Shown here piece by piece: positions 19,776 through 28,452 of a stretch of 64,000 nt of DNA. A model generated the notes under the pieces. It searched no databases. It was given only the letters and a program-made list of their open reading frames with translations, and was not told the origin of the DNA. Both the position numbers and the translations under genes were made by a program. The stretch is from Thiomicrorhabdus sediminis (GTDB lineage: Bacteria; Pseudomonadota; Gammaproteobacteria; Thiomicrospirales; Thiomicrospiraceae): positions 1,441,630 to 1,505,629 of the forward strand of contig NZ_CP040602.1 of NCBI RefSeq assembly GCF_005885815.1, in the 5' to 3' direction. The first letter of the stretch is position 1; each line of letters opens with the position of its first letter.

Positions 19776-20942
19776 TCAATTCGAATAGTCAGCAATCAGC
19801 TGGACAATGGTTAGATCATCGACAATCTTTTCGCCATCGGCAAATTGTTCAACCTCAGTGGAAATTGATTCCAAACTGAGTTCATTTGCGGCAACCTGTT
19901 GCAATAAAGCTTTTAAGCGCTGTTCACCAAAACGTTCGCCTTGCGGGTTTAACACATCTTCAATACCATCAGAATATGCAAAGATCATATCACCTGGATT
20001 AAAGTGGATACTGGTCGGTAAAGGGGAGTGTTGTTCACAGCTCAACACCCCTAAGGCGACCGACATAGAAGCGATTTTCTGGTAACTGCCGTCCGCTTTA
20101 ATAAGCACGGTATCGGGCATGGCAAAATTCCATACCGTCACATTTCTGGAGTGTTTATCCCAATCAATAAAAGTCGCCGCCAAAAAATGCTGTGACGGTA
20201 GCTTTCGATAAAGCTCGTTATTGATTTTTTCCAGAACTGCCAGCGCAGAGGCGCCCTGCTCGTTTTGAGTATAGAAGAGCGAAGAGACCAATGGCCCGGC
20301 AACAGCCGCATTCAACCCATGGCCGGTAAAATCACCGACCAGCAGGTGTTGATGATTAAAACGATTCAGTGTCGATAAGATAATATCGCCATTGGACGCC
20401 TCGACCGGAGAAATCAATTGAGATAAATTATCGCTAACAAATCGGTTATCTTCACGCATACAGCGAATAATTTGCTCAAGATGATTGCGCTCCCTCTGCA
20501 ACCGTTGGTTGTTCACTTCAATGATTTTACGGGCCTCATTCAAGGCTAAATGGGTCTGAATACGGGCCAATAGGATCGACTCGGTAAACGGCTTGGTAAT
20601 ATAATCAACCGCGCCAATCTCCAAGCCATAACGTTCATCATCGGTGCCTATCAATGCCGTCAGAAAAATCACCGGCAACTGAGACGCTTTAGCGCTCGCT
20701 TTGAGTTGCTGACAAACCTCGAAACCGGACATCTCCGGCATATTAATATCCAGCAAAACCATATCAGGCAGCTCTTCTATATGACACTGCTCAATAAAAT
20801 CCAAACACTGCCGACCGCTTTCCAAACAAGTCACTCGGTAACGTTCATCAATAATATCTTCCAACAAAGCACGGTTCATCGGCTCGTCATCAATCACCAG
20901 AATGTGGCTGTTCGCCGCATCAGAGATTTGTTCGCTTATCAT
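19776..20942 (-). CDS. Response regulator with PP2C (SpoIIE/RsbU-type) phosphatase output
   Basis: A 388-residue protein. A receiver domain (about residues 12-130) has the acidic pair ILVIDDEP, phospho-acceptor Asp65 in VLLDINMPEMSG and the lysine in DYITKPF. A coiled-coil linker (about 135-165) leads to a PP2C-type serine phosphatase domain with GDFTGHGLNAAVAGP, FAYSDGIEDVLN and the final metal aspartates in VDDLTIVQL. Such proteins dephosphorylate STAS anti-sigma antagonists. The STAS protein at 9543-9860 is a plausible substrate (inference). Encoded 33 bases after the histidine kinase on the same strand, so the kinase is the likely phosphodonor. Confidence 0.92.
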   Translation of the reverse strand: MISEQISDAANSHILVIDDEPMNRALLEDIIDERYRVTCLESGRQCLDFIEQCHIEELPDMVLLDINMPEMSGFEVCQQLKASAKASQLPVIFLTALIGTDDERYGLEIGAVDYITKPFTESILLARIQTHLALNEARKIIEVNNQRLQRERNHLEQIIRCMREDNRFVSDNLSQLISPVEASNGDIILSTLNRFNHQHLLVGDFTGHGLNAAVAGPLVSSLFYTQNEQGASALAVLEKINNELYRKLPSQHFLAATFIDWDKHSRNVTVWNFAMPDTVLIKADGSYQKIASMSVALGVLSCEQHSPLPTSIHFNPGDMIFAYSDGIEDVLNPQGERFGEQRLKALLQQVAANELSLESISTEVEQFADGEKIVDDLTIVQLIADYSN

Positions 20943-20975
20943 GGATAGACCCTTTATGATTTTTTCAATGCCACA

Positions 20976-23543
20976 TCAGGCACCGATGGATAATTTTCTG
21001 CTCATGCTCAGTGGTAAGGTGAATTTGAACACCGCCCCCTGAACCTGATTGTTTAATCGCCAGTTCTCTACCCAGATTTTACCGTTATGCGCTTTAATGA
21101 TTTCTCGACAAATCGCCAAACCTAACCCCGAACCGGATTGATTCAGGGATTGACTTCGATTATGAACAAAGCTATCAAAAATCGTTTCCATCTCTTTTTT
21201 ATCGACGCCACAACCATTGTCTCGGACACTCAGCGTAATATGGTCATTTTCCGCTGACTCCGCCTGGATTACCAAAGACCCACCTTGAGGAGAATAACGA
21301 ATAGCATTACTCAATAGGTTGGAAACGACCTGTTCGACGCGATGCTGATCGAAATAAGCCATATAGTCGAGACGGTTCAGTTCCAACTTTATCTGCTTTT
21401 GTTCAATCGCGTCTTCTTGCTCGGCAACACAGTTCTCAATTACCGGTTGCAGGTTCTGGTATTTAAAGTCATAGCTCATCGAACCATGATCCAGTTTAGC
21501 GGTATCCAGCAGATCATTGAACAGCACCAGCAGCCTTTCAGCACTGACTTTAATATGGTTAAAATAACGCGCCAACTTTTCCGTGCTGACCGAATCAATG
21601 CGCTCTTCCCCCATACGCGAATAATTAAGAATACCGTGTAAGGGTGTGCGGATTTCATGTGACATCTTGGCAACGAATTCGGTTTTCACTTGGTTGGCGT
21701 AGACCGCTTCGGCACGAGCGTTATCCATTTGTGATTCCAAATGTTTGCGAATGGTGATATCTCGCATCGCCAGATGTATCACCGGAGTGCCGAAATATGC
21801 AATTTGCGTGACCACCACATCACACCAGAACTCTTCCCCGGTCGCTTTACGGCATAACCATTCGAAACGATATCTACCATCAAGCAGGCAAATTTCCAAC
21901 ATGCGCAAAGCTTTGCGAATCGAATTTTCGCCATCCGGCTGGTTTTTCGGCATTAGCTTATAGGGATTGGTTGCAAAAAATTTCAGTTTATCGTCATAGC
22001 AGAACATATCCAATGCCGACTGATTACAATCCATCAAAGACTTACCGGAAAAAATAAAAATGCCGTCAGCCGATTTTTCAAATAACGCCTCAAAGGTATT
22101 TTTCTGCTCTCTCAGCTCCTGGGTATGCTGCTGCAAGGCTTCTTGCAACTGCTTGTTATCGAGGCTTAATGCACGGTAAGTCAAACGTTCCGTCAAATCA
22201 CGAACAAAGGCACCGATAACTTCTTTTCCGGACATGGTGATGCGACTCGCACTGATCTCCACCGTAATCCGTGTGCCCCGCTTTTTTTGGAAGGTGGTTT
22301 CAAACAGCAACTTGTCTTTAGGCATTATGCCAAAACACAGCTTTTTGGCTTGGAAAAAATCATTTTCGGTATCGATATCACTTAAATGCTTTTTGATAAG
22401 CTGTTGTTTTTTATAACCGAGCATCTTACAGGTCTCTGCATTGACATCGAGGATATAACCATCACGATTGAGCAATAGGAAGCCCTCCGAACTCTGCTTC
22501 ACCAATGCCTGATACTGTTTTTCATTGTCTCTAATGGTTTTTTCGGTTTGCAGTGACCGATAACGCAACATCAAAACAAAATAACTCAGCAGGCTTAAAA
22601 TCAAACTGATAACCGTACCTATCAGCCAATTGAAAGACCGTGTCTGGAACTGCGGGTTATTGAATTCGGGTAATTGGGTTAAATCACTAGTCAATGTAAG
22701 GGACCAGCTACGACCACTAAAAGGCAGATAGAATTCATAGGTTTTCAACCAATCGTCATCCGCAGTATGATCCTCGATAGCAGAACCATAAAGGATATTT
22801 TTTGAATAGTTATCCCGAATCAGCCATTGAAGACTTTTCTCAAGCAGGTTTTTATTAATCACATAATCAATCAAGCGTTGCATATCCATCACCAAGACCG
22901 CAAAGCCCCTCAACAACCCCTCTTTACCATAAATCGGATGGAAAATAGTGACCTGTTGAGACGTTTCATTCCCCTGTAGACCTGGAGCCATACTAATGGG
23001 TGACTGGGTAATATCAGCAATATAAGCGGCCTCTTTGGCGGCTTCATCCGAATAAATATCAAAACCGAGCTCAGCCTGGTCGCTGGGCAGAGGATATATA
23101 TATTTGATGACTGCGAGCTGCCCTTCCTGTATGGGTTTTTCTTGATTTGTTGAATGAATATGAAAACGATTGAATCCCTGCGCAAGCATATTGTTTTGCA
23201 GGGCTTGCCGCTCACTCGCCGAAATGATTTTTATCCACTGTAACGCTTTGACATGTTCCGTTGAGACCGAAACCACCTTGGCAAAACGGAGGAACTCCTG
23301 ATAGCTCATTGAATCGGTCAATTTAAAGGCCGCCGCTAAACTATCAAGTCGTTCAGATTCTCGTACCAAAGCCTGTTGCAGGGATAGATAAGCTTTGGAG
23401 GCATATTTATTGACCTGACCTTCAAGCTCGTTGCGACTGTTTTGTTCAGCATATTTTTGCCATTGAAAAGTCAACAGTAGTCCACCGAGCAAAACACCCA
23501 GAGAAATACTGTAAATAACCTTTTTAGATAAATTGGCAAACAC
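20976..23543 (-). CDS. CHASE-PAS-PAS hybrid-free sensor histidine kinase
   Basis: An 855-residue membrane kinase. N-terminal helix (residues about 10-27), a periplasmic CHASE-like ligand-binding domain (about 75-230), a second helix (about 305-330), PAS domain 1 (about 340-460), PAS domain 2 (about 485-605), then HisKA and HATPase domains. His629 lies in FVAKMSHEIRTPLHGILN; the N box is SNLLSNAIRYSP, and the G boxes are RDNGCGVD and GSGLGLAICREI. There is no receiver domain. The start is GTG at 23543. The adjacent PP2C response regulator downstream is the likely partner. CHASE domains bind small extracellular ligands; the ligand is unknown. Confidence 0.92.
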   Translation of the reverse strand: MFANLSKKVIYSISLGVLLGGLLLTFQWQKYAEQNSRNELEGQVNKYASKAYLSLQQALVRESERLDSLAAAFKLTDSMSYQEFLRFAKVVSVSTEHVKALQWIKIISASERQALQNNMLAQGFNRFHIHSTNQEKPIQEGQLAVIKYIYPLPSDQAELGFDIYSDEAAKEAAYIADITQSPISMAPGLQGNETSQQVTIFHPIYGKEGLLRGFAVLVMDMQRLIDYVINKNLLEKSLQWLIRDNYSKNILYGSAIEDHTADDDWLKTYEFYLPFSGRSWSLTLTSDLTQLPEFNNPQFQTRSFNWLIGTVISLILSLLSYFVLMLRYRSLQTEKTIRDNEKQYQALVKQSSEGFLLLNRDGYILDVNAETCKMLGYKKQQLIKKHLSDIDTENDFFQAKKLCFGIMPKDKLLFETTFQKKRGTRITVEISASRITMSGKEVIGAFVRDLTERLTYRALSLDNKQLQEALQQHTQELREQKNTFEALFEKSADGIFIFSGKSLMDCNQSALDMFCYDDKLKFFATNPYKLMPKNQPDGENSIRKALRMLEICLLDGRYRFEWLCRKATGEEFWCDVVVTQIAYFGTPVIHLAMRDITIRKHLESQMDNARAEAVYANQVKTEFVAKMSHEIRTPLHGILNYSRMGEERIDSVSTEKLARYFNHIKVSAERLLVLFNDLLDTAKLDHGSMSYDFKYQNLQPVIENCVAEQEDAIEQKQIKLELNRLDYMAYFDQHRVEQVVSNLLSNAIRYSPQGGSLVIQAESAENDHITLSVRDNGCGVDKKEMETIFDSFVHNRSQSLNQSGSGLGLAICREIIKAHNGKIWVENWRLNNQVQGAVFKFTLPLSMSRKLSIGA

Positions 23544-23697
23544 TGGTATTCCAACTAATACGTATATTTAATAGATTGAGTTTATCTTAACGTAACTTAT
23601 CAAAAATACGAATGAAAACTCCATGATTGAATGCAGATATTTATTCGCGAATTGATTAACATAGCTCAGCAAACTTCGAATAAAAGAGGATATTTCT

Positions 23698-24165
23698 ATG
23701 CTTAAAATTGGCGATCAAGCACCAGATTTTAGTAGCCCGAACCAAGATAACCAGATTATCAATCTGGCCGGATATCAAGGTAAACGCAATGTTGTGCTCT
23801 ATTTTTACCCTAAGGATGACACCCCGGGCTGCACTATTGAAGCCAATGAATTCAGCGCCTTGATCGAACAGTTCAGCGCCGCCGATGCAACCATTATCGG
23901 CGTTAGCAAAGATGACTGCGGCAGCCATCAGGCATTTATCAAGAAATACAATTTGAGGTTGGACTTGCTCGCCGACACCTCAGGTGAGCTCTGTGAAGCT
24001 TATGGCGTATGGCAGGACAAACAGAAACATGGTGAAACGGTTAAAGGCATTGTACGCTCTACCTTTGTCATTGATAAACAAGGACAGATCGCCTATGCCG
24101 AGTACAAGGTTAACCCGGAGGGTCATGCACAAAAGGTACTGGAAAAAACCCGAAAATTGAACTAA
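23698..24165 (+). CDS. bcp: Thioredoxin-dependent peroxiredoxin Bcp/PrxQ
   Basis: A 155-residue peroxiredoxin. The peroxidatic Cys45 is in FYPKDDTPGCTIEANEF. The E. coli resolving cysteine five residues later is replaced by Asn50; other cysteines are Cys74 (SKDDCGSH) and Cys99 (GELCEAYG), either of which might act instead, or the enzyme may be of 1-Cys type. It reduces hydrogen peroxide and alkyl hydroperoxides. A good ribosome-binding site (AAAGAGGA) precedes the ATG. It is divergent from the kinase gene and convergent with dbpA. Confidence 0.94.
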   Translation: MLKIGDQAPDFSSPNQDNQIINLAGYQGKRNVVLYFYPKDDTPGCTIEANEFSALIEQFSAADATIIGVSKDDCGSHQAFIKKYNLRLDLLADTSGELCEAYGVWQDKQKHGETVKGIVRSTFVIDKQGQIAYAEYKVNPEGHAQKVLEKTRKLN

Positions 24166-24178
24166 GCCTTTAACCAGC

Positions 24179-24207
24179 TGTCAGTAATTGCTATCAAATT
24201 GCTGACA
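24179..24207. terminator. Hairpin between convergent bcp and dbpA
   Basis: TGTCAG and CTGACA form the outer stem, with further pairing AATT/AATT and one T-G wobble, around a short loop. No T-run follows on either strand, so termination is only suggested by its position between converging genes. Confidence 0.35.
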
Positions 24208-24220
24208 ATCTATTGGTCTG

Positions 24221-25612
24221 CTACTGCACACGACCGACTTTGAACTTTCGCCCTTTTATCTTGTTTTGATTCAACTCGCTAATAACTTGCGCCTCATAGC
24301 CACGCTCAATCGCGACATAGCTCGAATGGTCGACCACATCGATCTTGCCGACATGCTCACCGGAAATCCCGGCTTGTTTGGTAATCGCCCCAAGAATATC
24401 GCCACGACGCACCTTTTCCTTTCTGCCACCGGAAATATACAAAGTGATATAAGGAGGCATCGGACAAGCGGCGCGCTGTTTATCCAAACGCTCAATTGAT
24501 TCATATTCCAAGGCATAGCCTTGGTAATCACTCAAATGATCAAGCTTATAACGCTCTTTTTCGGTAAACAGCGTAATGGCTTTACCGGCCAAACCAGCAC
24601 GGCCTGTGCGCCCGATACGGTGAGTATAGGTTTCCTGATGACGCGGCAATTCATAATTGATAACCGCCGGTAAAGCACTGATATCCAAACCACGTGCCGC
24701 CACATCGGTCGCCACCAAAAAGTTGGTGCTATGGTGCTTAAAACGCATTAAAACCTGTTCACGCTCACGTTGCTGCATATCGCCATGTAAAGGTACCGCA
24801 TCAAAACCACGCTGATTCAAAAATTCCACCACTTCGGCAACCAACGCCTTGGTGTTACAGAAAATCATCGCATGATCGAACTGGTTGACGCTTAGTATTC
24901 GCTGCAACGACGGCAACTTATCTTTGTGGTGACACATATAAAACAGCTGTTCGATGGTCTCTATATCGTGATGCGCCTCGACCGTGACCTGCATCGGATT
25001 TTTCTGAAAACGGCGGCTGATATATTCGATATCATCCGGAAACGTTGCCGAAAACAGCATGGTCTGGCGCTGATGCGGAGCATCTTTAAGCAGCTCTAAC
25101 ATCTGTTCTTTAAAGCCCATCTCCAGCATTCGGTCGGCTTCATCCAGCACCAGAGTATTGATATTGGCCAAAGACAGATTGCCTTTGTCAATATGGTCAT
25201 TTAAACGTCCCGGAGTCCCGACAACAATATGAGCGCCGTTTTCCAAAGAAGCGACCTGCGGACGCATCGGCACCCCGCCACTCACAACCACAATCTTGAT
25301 ATTGGCTTGAAAACGGGCCAAACGGCGCAGCTCCTCGGCCACCTGATTTGACAACTCACGAGTCGGACAAACCACCAGAGCCTGAACCGACAGCTCGGAC
25401 ACTTGCAGACGATTTAATAACGCCAGGCCAAACGCGGCGGTTTTGCCGCTTCCGGTTTTTGCCTGAGCGATCAGGTCATGCCCTCCCAAAGCGATCGGTA
25501 ATGCCTGCTCCTGAATAGGGGTCATATGGTGATAACCCAGCTGCTGCAGGTTTTTTAACTGCGCAGGCGGTAAATCAAGGTGCAAAAAAGAAGATTCAGT
25601 AATATCTGTCAT
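24221..25612 (-). CDS. dbpA: ATP-dependent RNA helicase DbpA
   Basis: A 463-residue DEAD-box helicase. Motifs seen are the Q motif (MTPIQEQALP), motif I AQAKTGSGKT, motif II VLDEADRM, motif III SATFPDD and motif VI HRIGRTGRAG. The C-terminal DbpA RNA-binding domain (PPYITLYISGGRKEKVRRGDILGAI ... YVAIERGYE) marks it as DbpA, which binds 23S rRNA hairpin 92 during 50S assembly. It is near the family length of 457. Confidence 0.94.
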   Translation of the reverse strand: MTDITESSFLHLDLPPAQLKNLQQLGYHHMTPIQEQALPIALGGHDLIAQAKTGSGKTAAFGLALLNRLQVSELSVQALVVCPTRELSNQVAEELRRLARFQANIKIVVVSGGVPMRPQVASLENGAHIVVGTPGRLNDHIDKGNLSLANINTLVLDEADRMLEMGFKEQMLELLKDAPHQRQTMLFSATFPDDIEYISRRFQKNPMQVTVEAHHDIETIEQLFYMCHHKDKLPSLQRILSVNQFDHAMIFCNTKALVAEVVEFLNQRGFDAVPLHGDMQQREREQVLMRFKHHSTNFLVATDVAARGLDISALPAVINYELPRHQETYTHRIGRTGRAGLAGKAITLFTEKERYKLDHLSDYQGYALEYESIERLDKQRAACPMPPYITLYISGGRKEKVRRGDILGAITKQAGISGEHVGKIDVVDHSSYVAIERGYEAQVISELNQNKIKGRKFKVGRVQ

Positions 25613-25694
25613 GGTTTCGGTTACCAGAGAATTAGGCTAAAAAATAAGTATCTATATACAAGGCCACGTCGGCCAGCAATCCGTTAAATGGTGC

Positions 25695-26129
25695 TTACCA
25701 CTCGTGCTTGCCGGCATAGTAAGAAAAAGCTGCCAAAAAAGCCTGTTCCTGAAACTTCTTCAAACCGGTTTCAGCAAAACTGATTGGCAAAGGATAGCGC
25801 TTCAAATTGGTCTTTTGTTCGGTCGCCGACATAAGCACGACCTTTAAATTTTCCGCCAGTTGAATAGCCGCTTCCAATTTAAATCCGTTAGCCCCACCGG
25901 CAAACTTGCCCTTTTTCATGCGTTGCTTAATTACCACCACATCGATCTGATAATCCTGCATTAGCTGGACAAAAGTCTTTTGGAAATACTGCAGATCTTT
26001 GGCACTGTCCGGATCGCTGCAATTGATGCGGCGCACTCGGCAATCCGGCAGATGAAACATCCCCATCTGCTCGCTTAATAGACTGATTACCGCATCATTT
26101 CCGGTTAGTTCAACACCACATATTTTCAT
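25695..26129 (-). CDS. DUF3010 family protein
   Basis: A 144-residue protein starting MKICGVELTGNDAVISLLS and containing VVVIKQRMKKGKFAGGANGFKLEAAIQ. This matches DUF3010, a small family of unknown function found mainly in gammaproteobacteria. The alternating strand pattern at the N-terminus (a strand, a Gly, then an acidic residue) resembles an RNase H-like fold, which is only a guess. It lies between dbpA and glnS on the same strand, 27 bases downstream of glnS, and may be cotranscribed with it. Confidence 0.75.
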   Translation of the reverse strand: MKICGVELTGNDAVISLLSEQMGMFHLPDCRVRRINCSDPDSAKDLQYFQKTFVQLMQDYQIDVVVIKQRMKKGKFAGGANGFKLEAAIQLAENLKVVLMSATEQKTNLKRYPLPISFAETGLKKFQEQAFLAAFSYYAGKHEW

Positions 26130-26156
26130 TTGTCAGCTCGTTTATTATTGATTCAA

Positions 26157-27837
26157 TTACTGCGACCAAGTATCGCGCAACGCAACGGTAAGGTTATAAA
26201 CCTGTTTATCGGCGGCGCGGTTATCACGGCAGAAATAGCCTTCACGCTCAAACTGATAAGCCTTTTCATACTCGGCATCTTTTAGCCCCGGCTCAACAAA
26301 ACCGTTTTTAACCTGTAAGGATTCAGGATTAAGAACGGCTTCAAAATCATCCGCTTTAGCCGGATTGGCAACACTGAATAAACGGTCATAGATTCTGAAT
26401 TCGGCCGGCAAAGCTCGGCTCGCTTCGACAAAGTGAATAACACCTTTTACCTTTCGGCCATCAGCGGGGTTTTTACCGTGGGTGTCCGGATCATAGCTGC
26501 AATATACGGTCGTGACATTGCCGTTTTCATCCTTATCACAACGCAAACCTTTGATGACATAAGCATTACGCAAACGCACCTCTTTGTCCAGGGCCAAACG
26601 CATGAATTTACCGTTTGGCGCCACTTCTTCAAAGTCAGCACGGTCGATATAGACTTCACGGCCAAAAAAGATCTCACGTTTGCCCATCGCTTCATTTTGC
26701 GGATGAACAGGAGCCATCAAGGTTTCCGGTTCACCTTCGTAGTTTTCAATAACCAGTTTGATCGGATCCAACACCGCCATAGAACGTGGCGCAACCTTAT
26801 TCAAATCATCTCGCACGGCGGCTTCAAGAATGCCCATTTCGGTCATGCTGTCGACTTTGGAGATACCGATTCGCTCAGCGAAATCACGGATTGAAGCTGG
26901 CGTATAGCCGCGACGACGCATACCGGAAATGGTTGGCATACGTGGATCATCCCAGCCTTCAACTAGCTTATCATTAACCAGTTGATGCAATTTACGCTTC
27001 GACATTACCGTGTATTCCAGATTTAAGCGTGAAAACTCATACTGGTGCGGACGATCCGGTCTTTTGAAATCATCAAGGTGATCCAATACCCAGTCATAAA
27101 GACGGCGATTGTCTTGGAACTCCAAGGTACATAAAGAGTGGGTAATCCCTTCGATTCCATCCGAGATACAGTGTGCATAATCATACATAGGATAAATACA
27201 CCAAGCATCACCCGTTTGATGATGATGAGCGTAACGCACACGGTATAAGGTCGGGTCACGCATACACATAAACGGGGAAGCCATATCGATTTTGGCACGC
27301 AAGACACACTCACCTTCTTGCATTTCACCGTTTTTCATTTTTTCGAAAAGAGCCAAATTCTCTTCTACTGGAGTATCGCGATAAGGGCTGTCTTTCCCCG
27401 CTTCCGTCAAGCTACCACGGTATTCACGGGTTTGATCGGCATCAAGAAAACAGACATAAGCCAAACCTTTATTGATCAGCTCCACCGCATACTGATAAAA
27501 CTGATCGAAGTAGTTTGATGAATAGCAGATATCACCCGACCAGTGAAAACCTAGCCAAGACACATCACGCTTGATAGATTCGACATATTCTAAATCTTCT
27601 TTTGCGGGGTTAGTATCGTCAAAACGCAGATTACAACCACCTTGATAGTCCTCTGCAACACCAAAGTTTAAACAGATCGACTTTGCATGACCGATATGCA
27701 GATAACCATTTGGTTCAGGCGGAAAAACGCGTTTGCACGGTATCATGTTTATGAGAGGCTAAATCTTCATCAATAATATTGCGAATAAAGTTAACTGGAC
27801 GGTTGACCGTTTTGGCCGAATTATCATGATTACTCAT
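26157..27837 (-). CDS. glnS: Glutaminyl-tRNA synthetase with an apparent +1 frameshift near the N-terminus
   Basis: A class I synthetase for tRNA-Gln with the HIGH-type segment [12 protein letters not shown] and the KMSKS-type segment VMSKRKLH. The expected N-terminus ([20 protein letters not shown], then [18 protein letters not shown]) is read from an ATG at 27837, but it runs out of frame just before the [12 protein letters not shown] motif. The main frame continues from there to 26157. A run of five A (27723-27727 on the plus strand) where four would restore the frame explains it: 1681 bases, one more than 560 codons. The gene is usually essential, so a sequencing or assembly error in the homopolymer is the simplest reading. 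A shorter protein from an internal ATG (27746, [15 protein letters not shown]) would lose about 30 residues. Confidence 0.9.
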
Positions 27838-27900
27838 CGAAAAGTGATTACCTATATGCGAAATATGCAAAACATTCTGGGTCAATAAACGATCGCATTG

Positions 27901-27919
27901 AAACGGTTTATAACCGTTT
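27901..27919 (-). repeat. Hairpin in the glnS leader
   Basis: AAACGGTT, three-base loop TAT, AACCGTTT: a perfect 8-base stem in the presumed glnS leader transcript. No U-run follows on the minus strand, so it is not a simple terminator. Confidence 0.45.
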
Positions 27920-27979
27920 GTCAGATGCCTTAAGCGATGTTTAGACCGGTTAATTTTGTATGAAAAAATATTGCGCACA

Positions 27980-27985
27980 ATTATA
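27980..27985 (-). promoter_or_regulatory. Candidate glnS promoter -10 element
   Basis: TATAAT on the minus strand about 140 bases upstream of the glnS start. The best -35 at 17-base spacing is TTAAGC, three matches to consensus. Confidence 0.45.
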
Positions 27986-28148
27986 GCACTATTTCTGGCT
28001 TCGCTTAACGACAAACATAGCTATCAACTTGCTTTAATTTCCTGACCGGAGGGTTAAAAAAGCCTGGAGAATTACTCATCAGTCGTGACATCAAAACCTT
28101 TGCCGTTTATATTGAACGTGAATTTATCCAAAAACACGAGTACACATT

Positions 28149-28427
28149 ATGAACAAACGCCTATTCTCCATTCTATTCTGCACGATATTCTCATTAAGCA
28201 TCAGCGCACCGGTTTATGCGGAAAAGCCTGCATGGGCAGGTTCAGGAAAGCCTCCGACGGCTGAACAAAAACAGCAACATAAAACCATGATGCAAAACAA
28301 AAACGGCGACAAGGATGACAAGCAGAAAACAGAACTGGACGAGACAACTGAAGCGGAGAAAAGCATCGATAAGAAAATCGAAGACGTCAAAGAACGAACT
28401 CGTCCATGGTGGCAGATTTTTGATTAA
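28149..28427 (+). CDS. Small secreted hypothetical protein, Lys/Glu/Asp-rich
   Basis: A 92-residue protein with a clear signal peptide (MNKRLFSILFCTIFSLSISA, cleavage expected after PVYA at about residue 24). The mature part begins EKPAWAGSGKPPTAEQ and continues as a very charged, probably disordered or helical Lys/Asp/Glu-rich chain, ending in the aromatic cluster RPWWQIFD. I do not recognise a characterised family. It probably acts in the periplasm, perhaps bound to a membrane or protein through the C-terminal tryptophans (inference). It is convergent with the DUF3095 gene, 25 bases away. Confidence 0.65.
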   Translation: MNKRLFSILFCTIFSLSISAPVYAEKPAWAGSGKPPTAEQKQQHKTMMQNKNGDKDDKQKTELDETTEAEKSIDKKIEDVKERTRPWWQIFD

Positions 28428-28452
28428 TTAAGATCAATCCAGACCCGCCCTC

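Larger units (their letters stand above)
27838..28148. other. Divergent region between glnS and a small secreted-protein gene (311 bases)
   Basis: On the minus strand it holds a perfect -10 element (27980-27985) and an untranslated glnS leader of about 135 bases that includes a palindromic hairpin at 27901-27919. On the plus strand it leads into the gene at 28149; I see no convincing promoter or strong ribosome-binding site for that gene. Confidence 0.6.
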
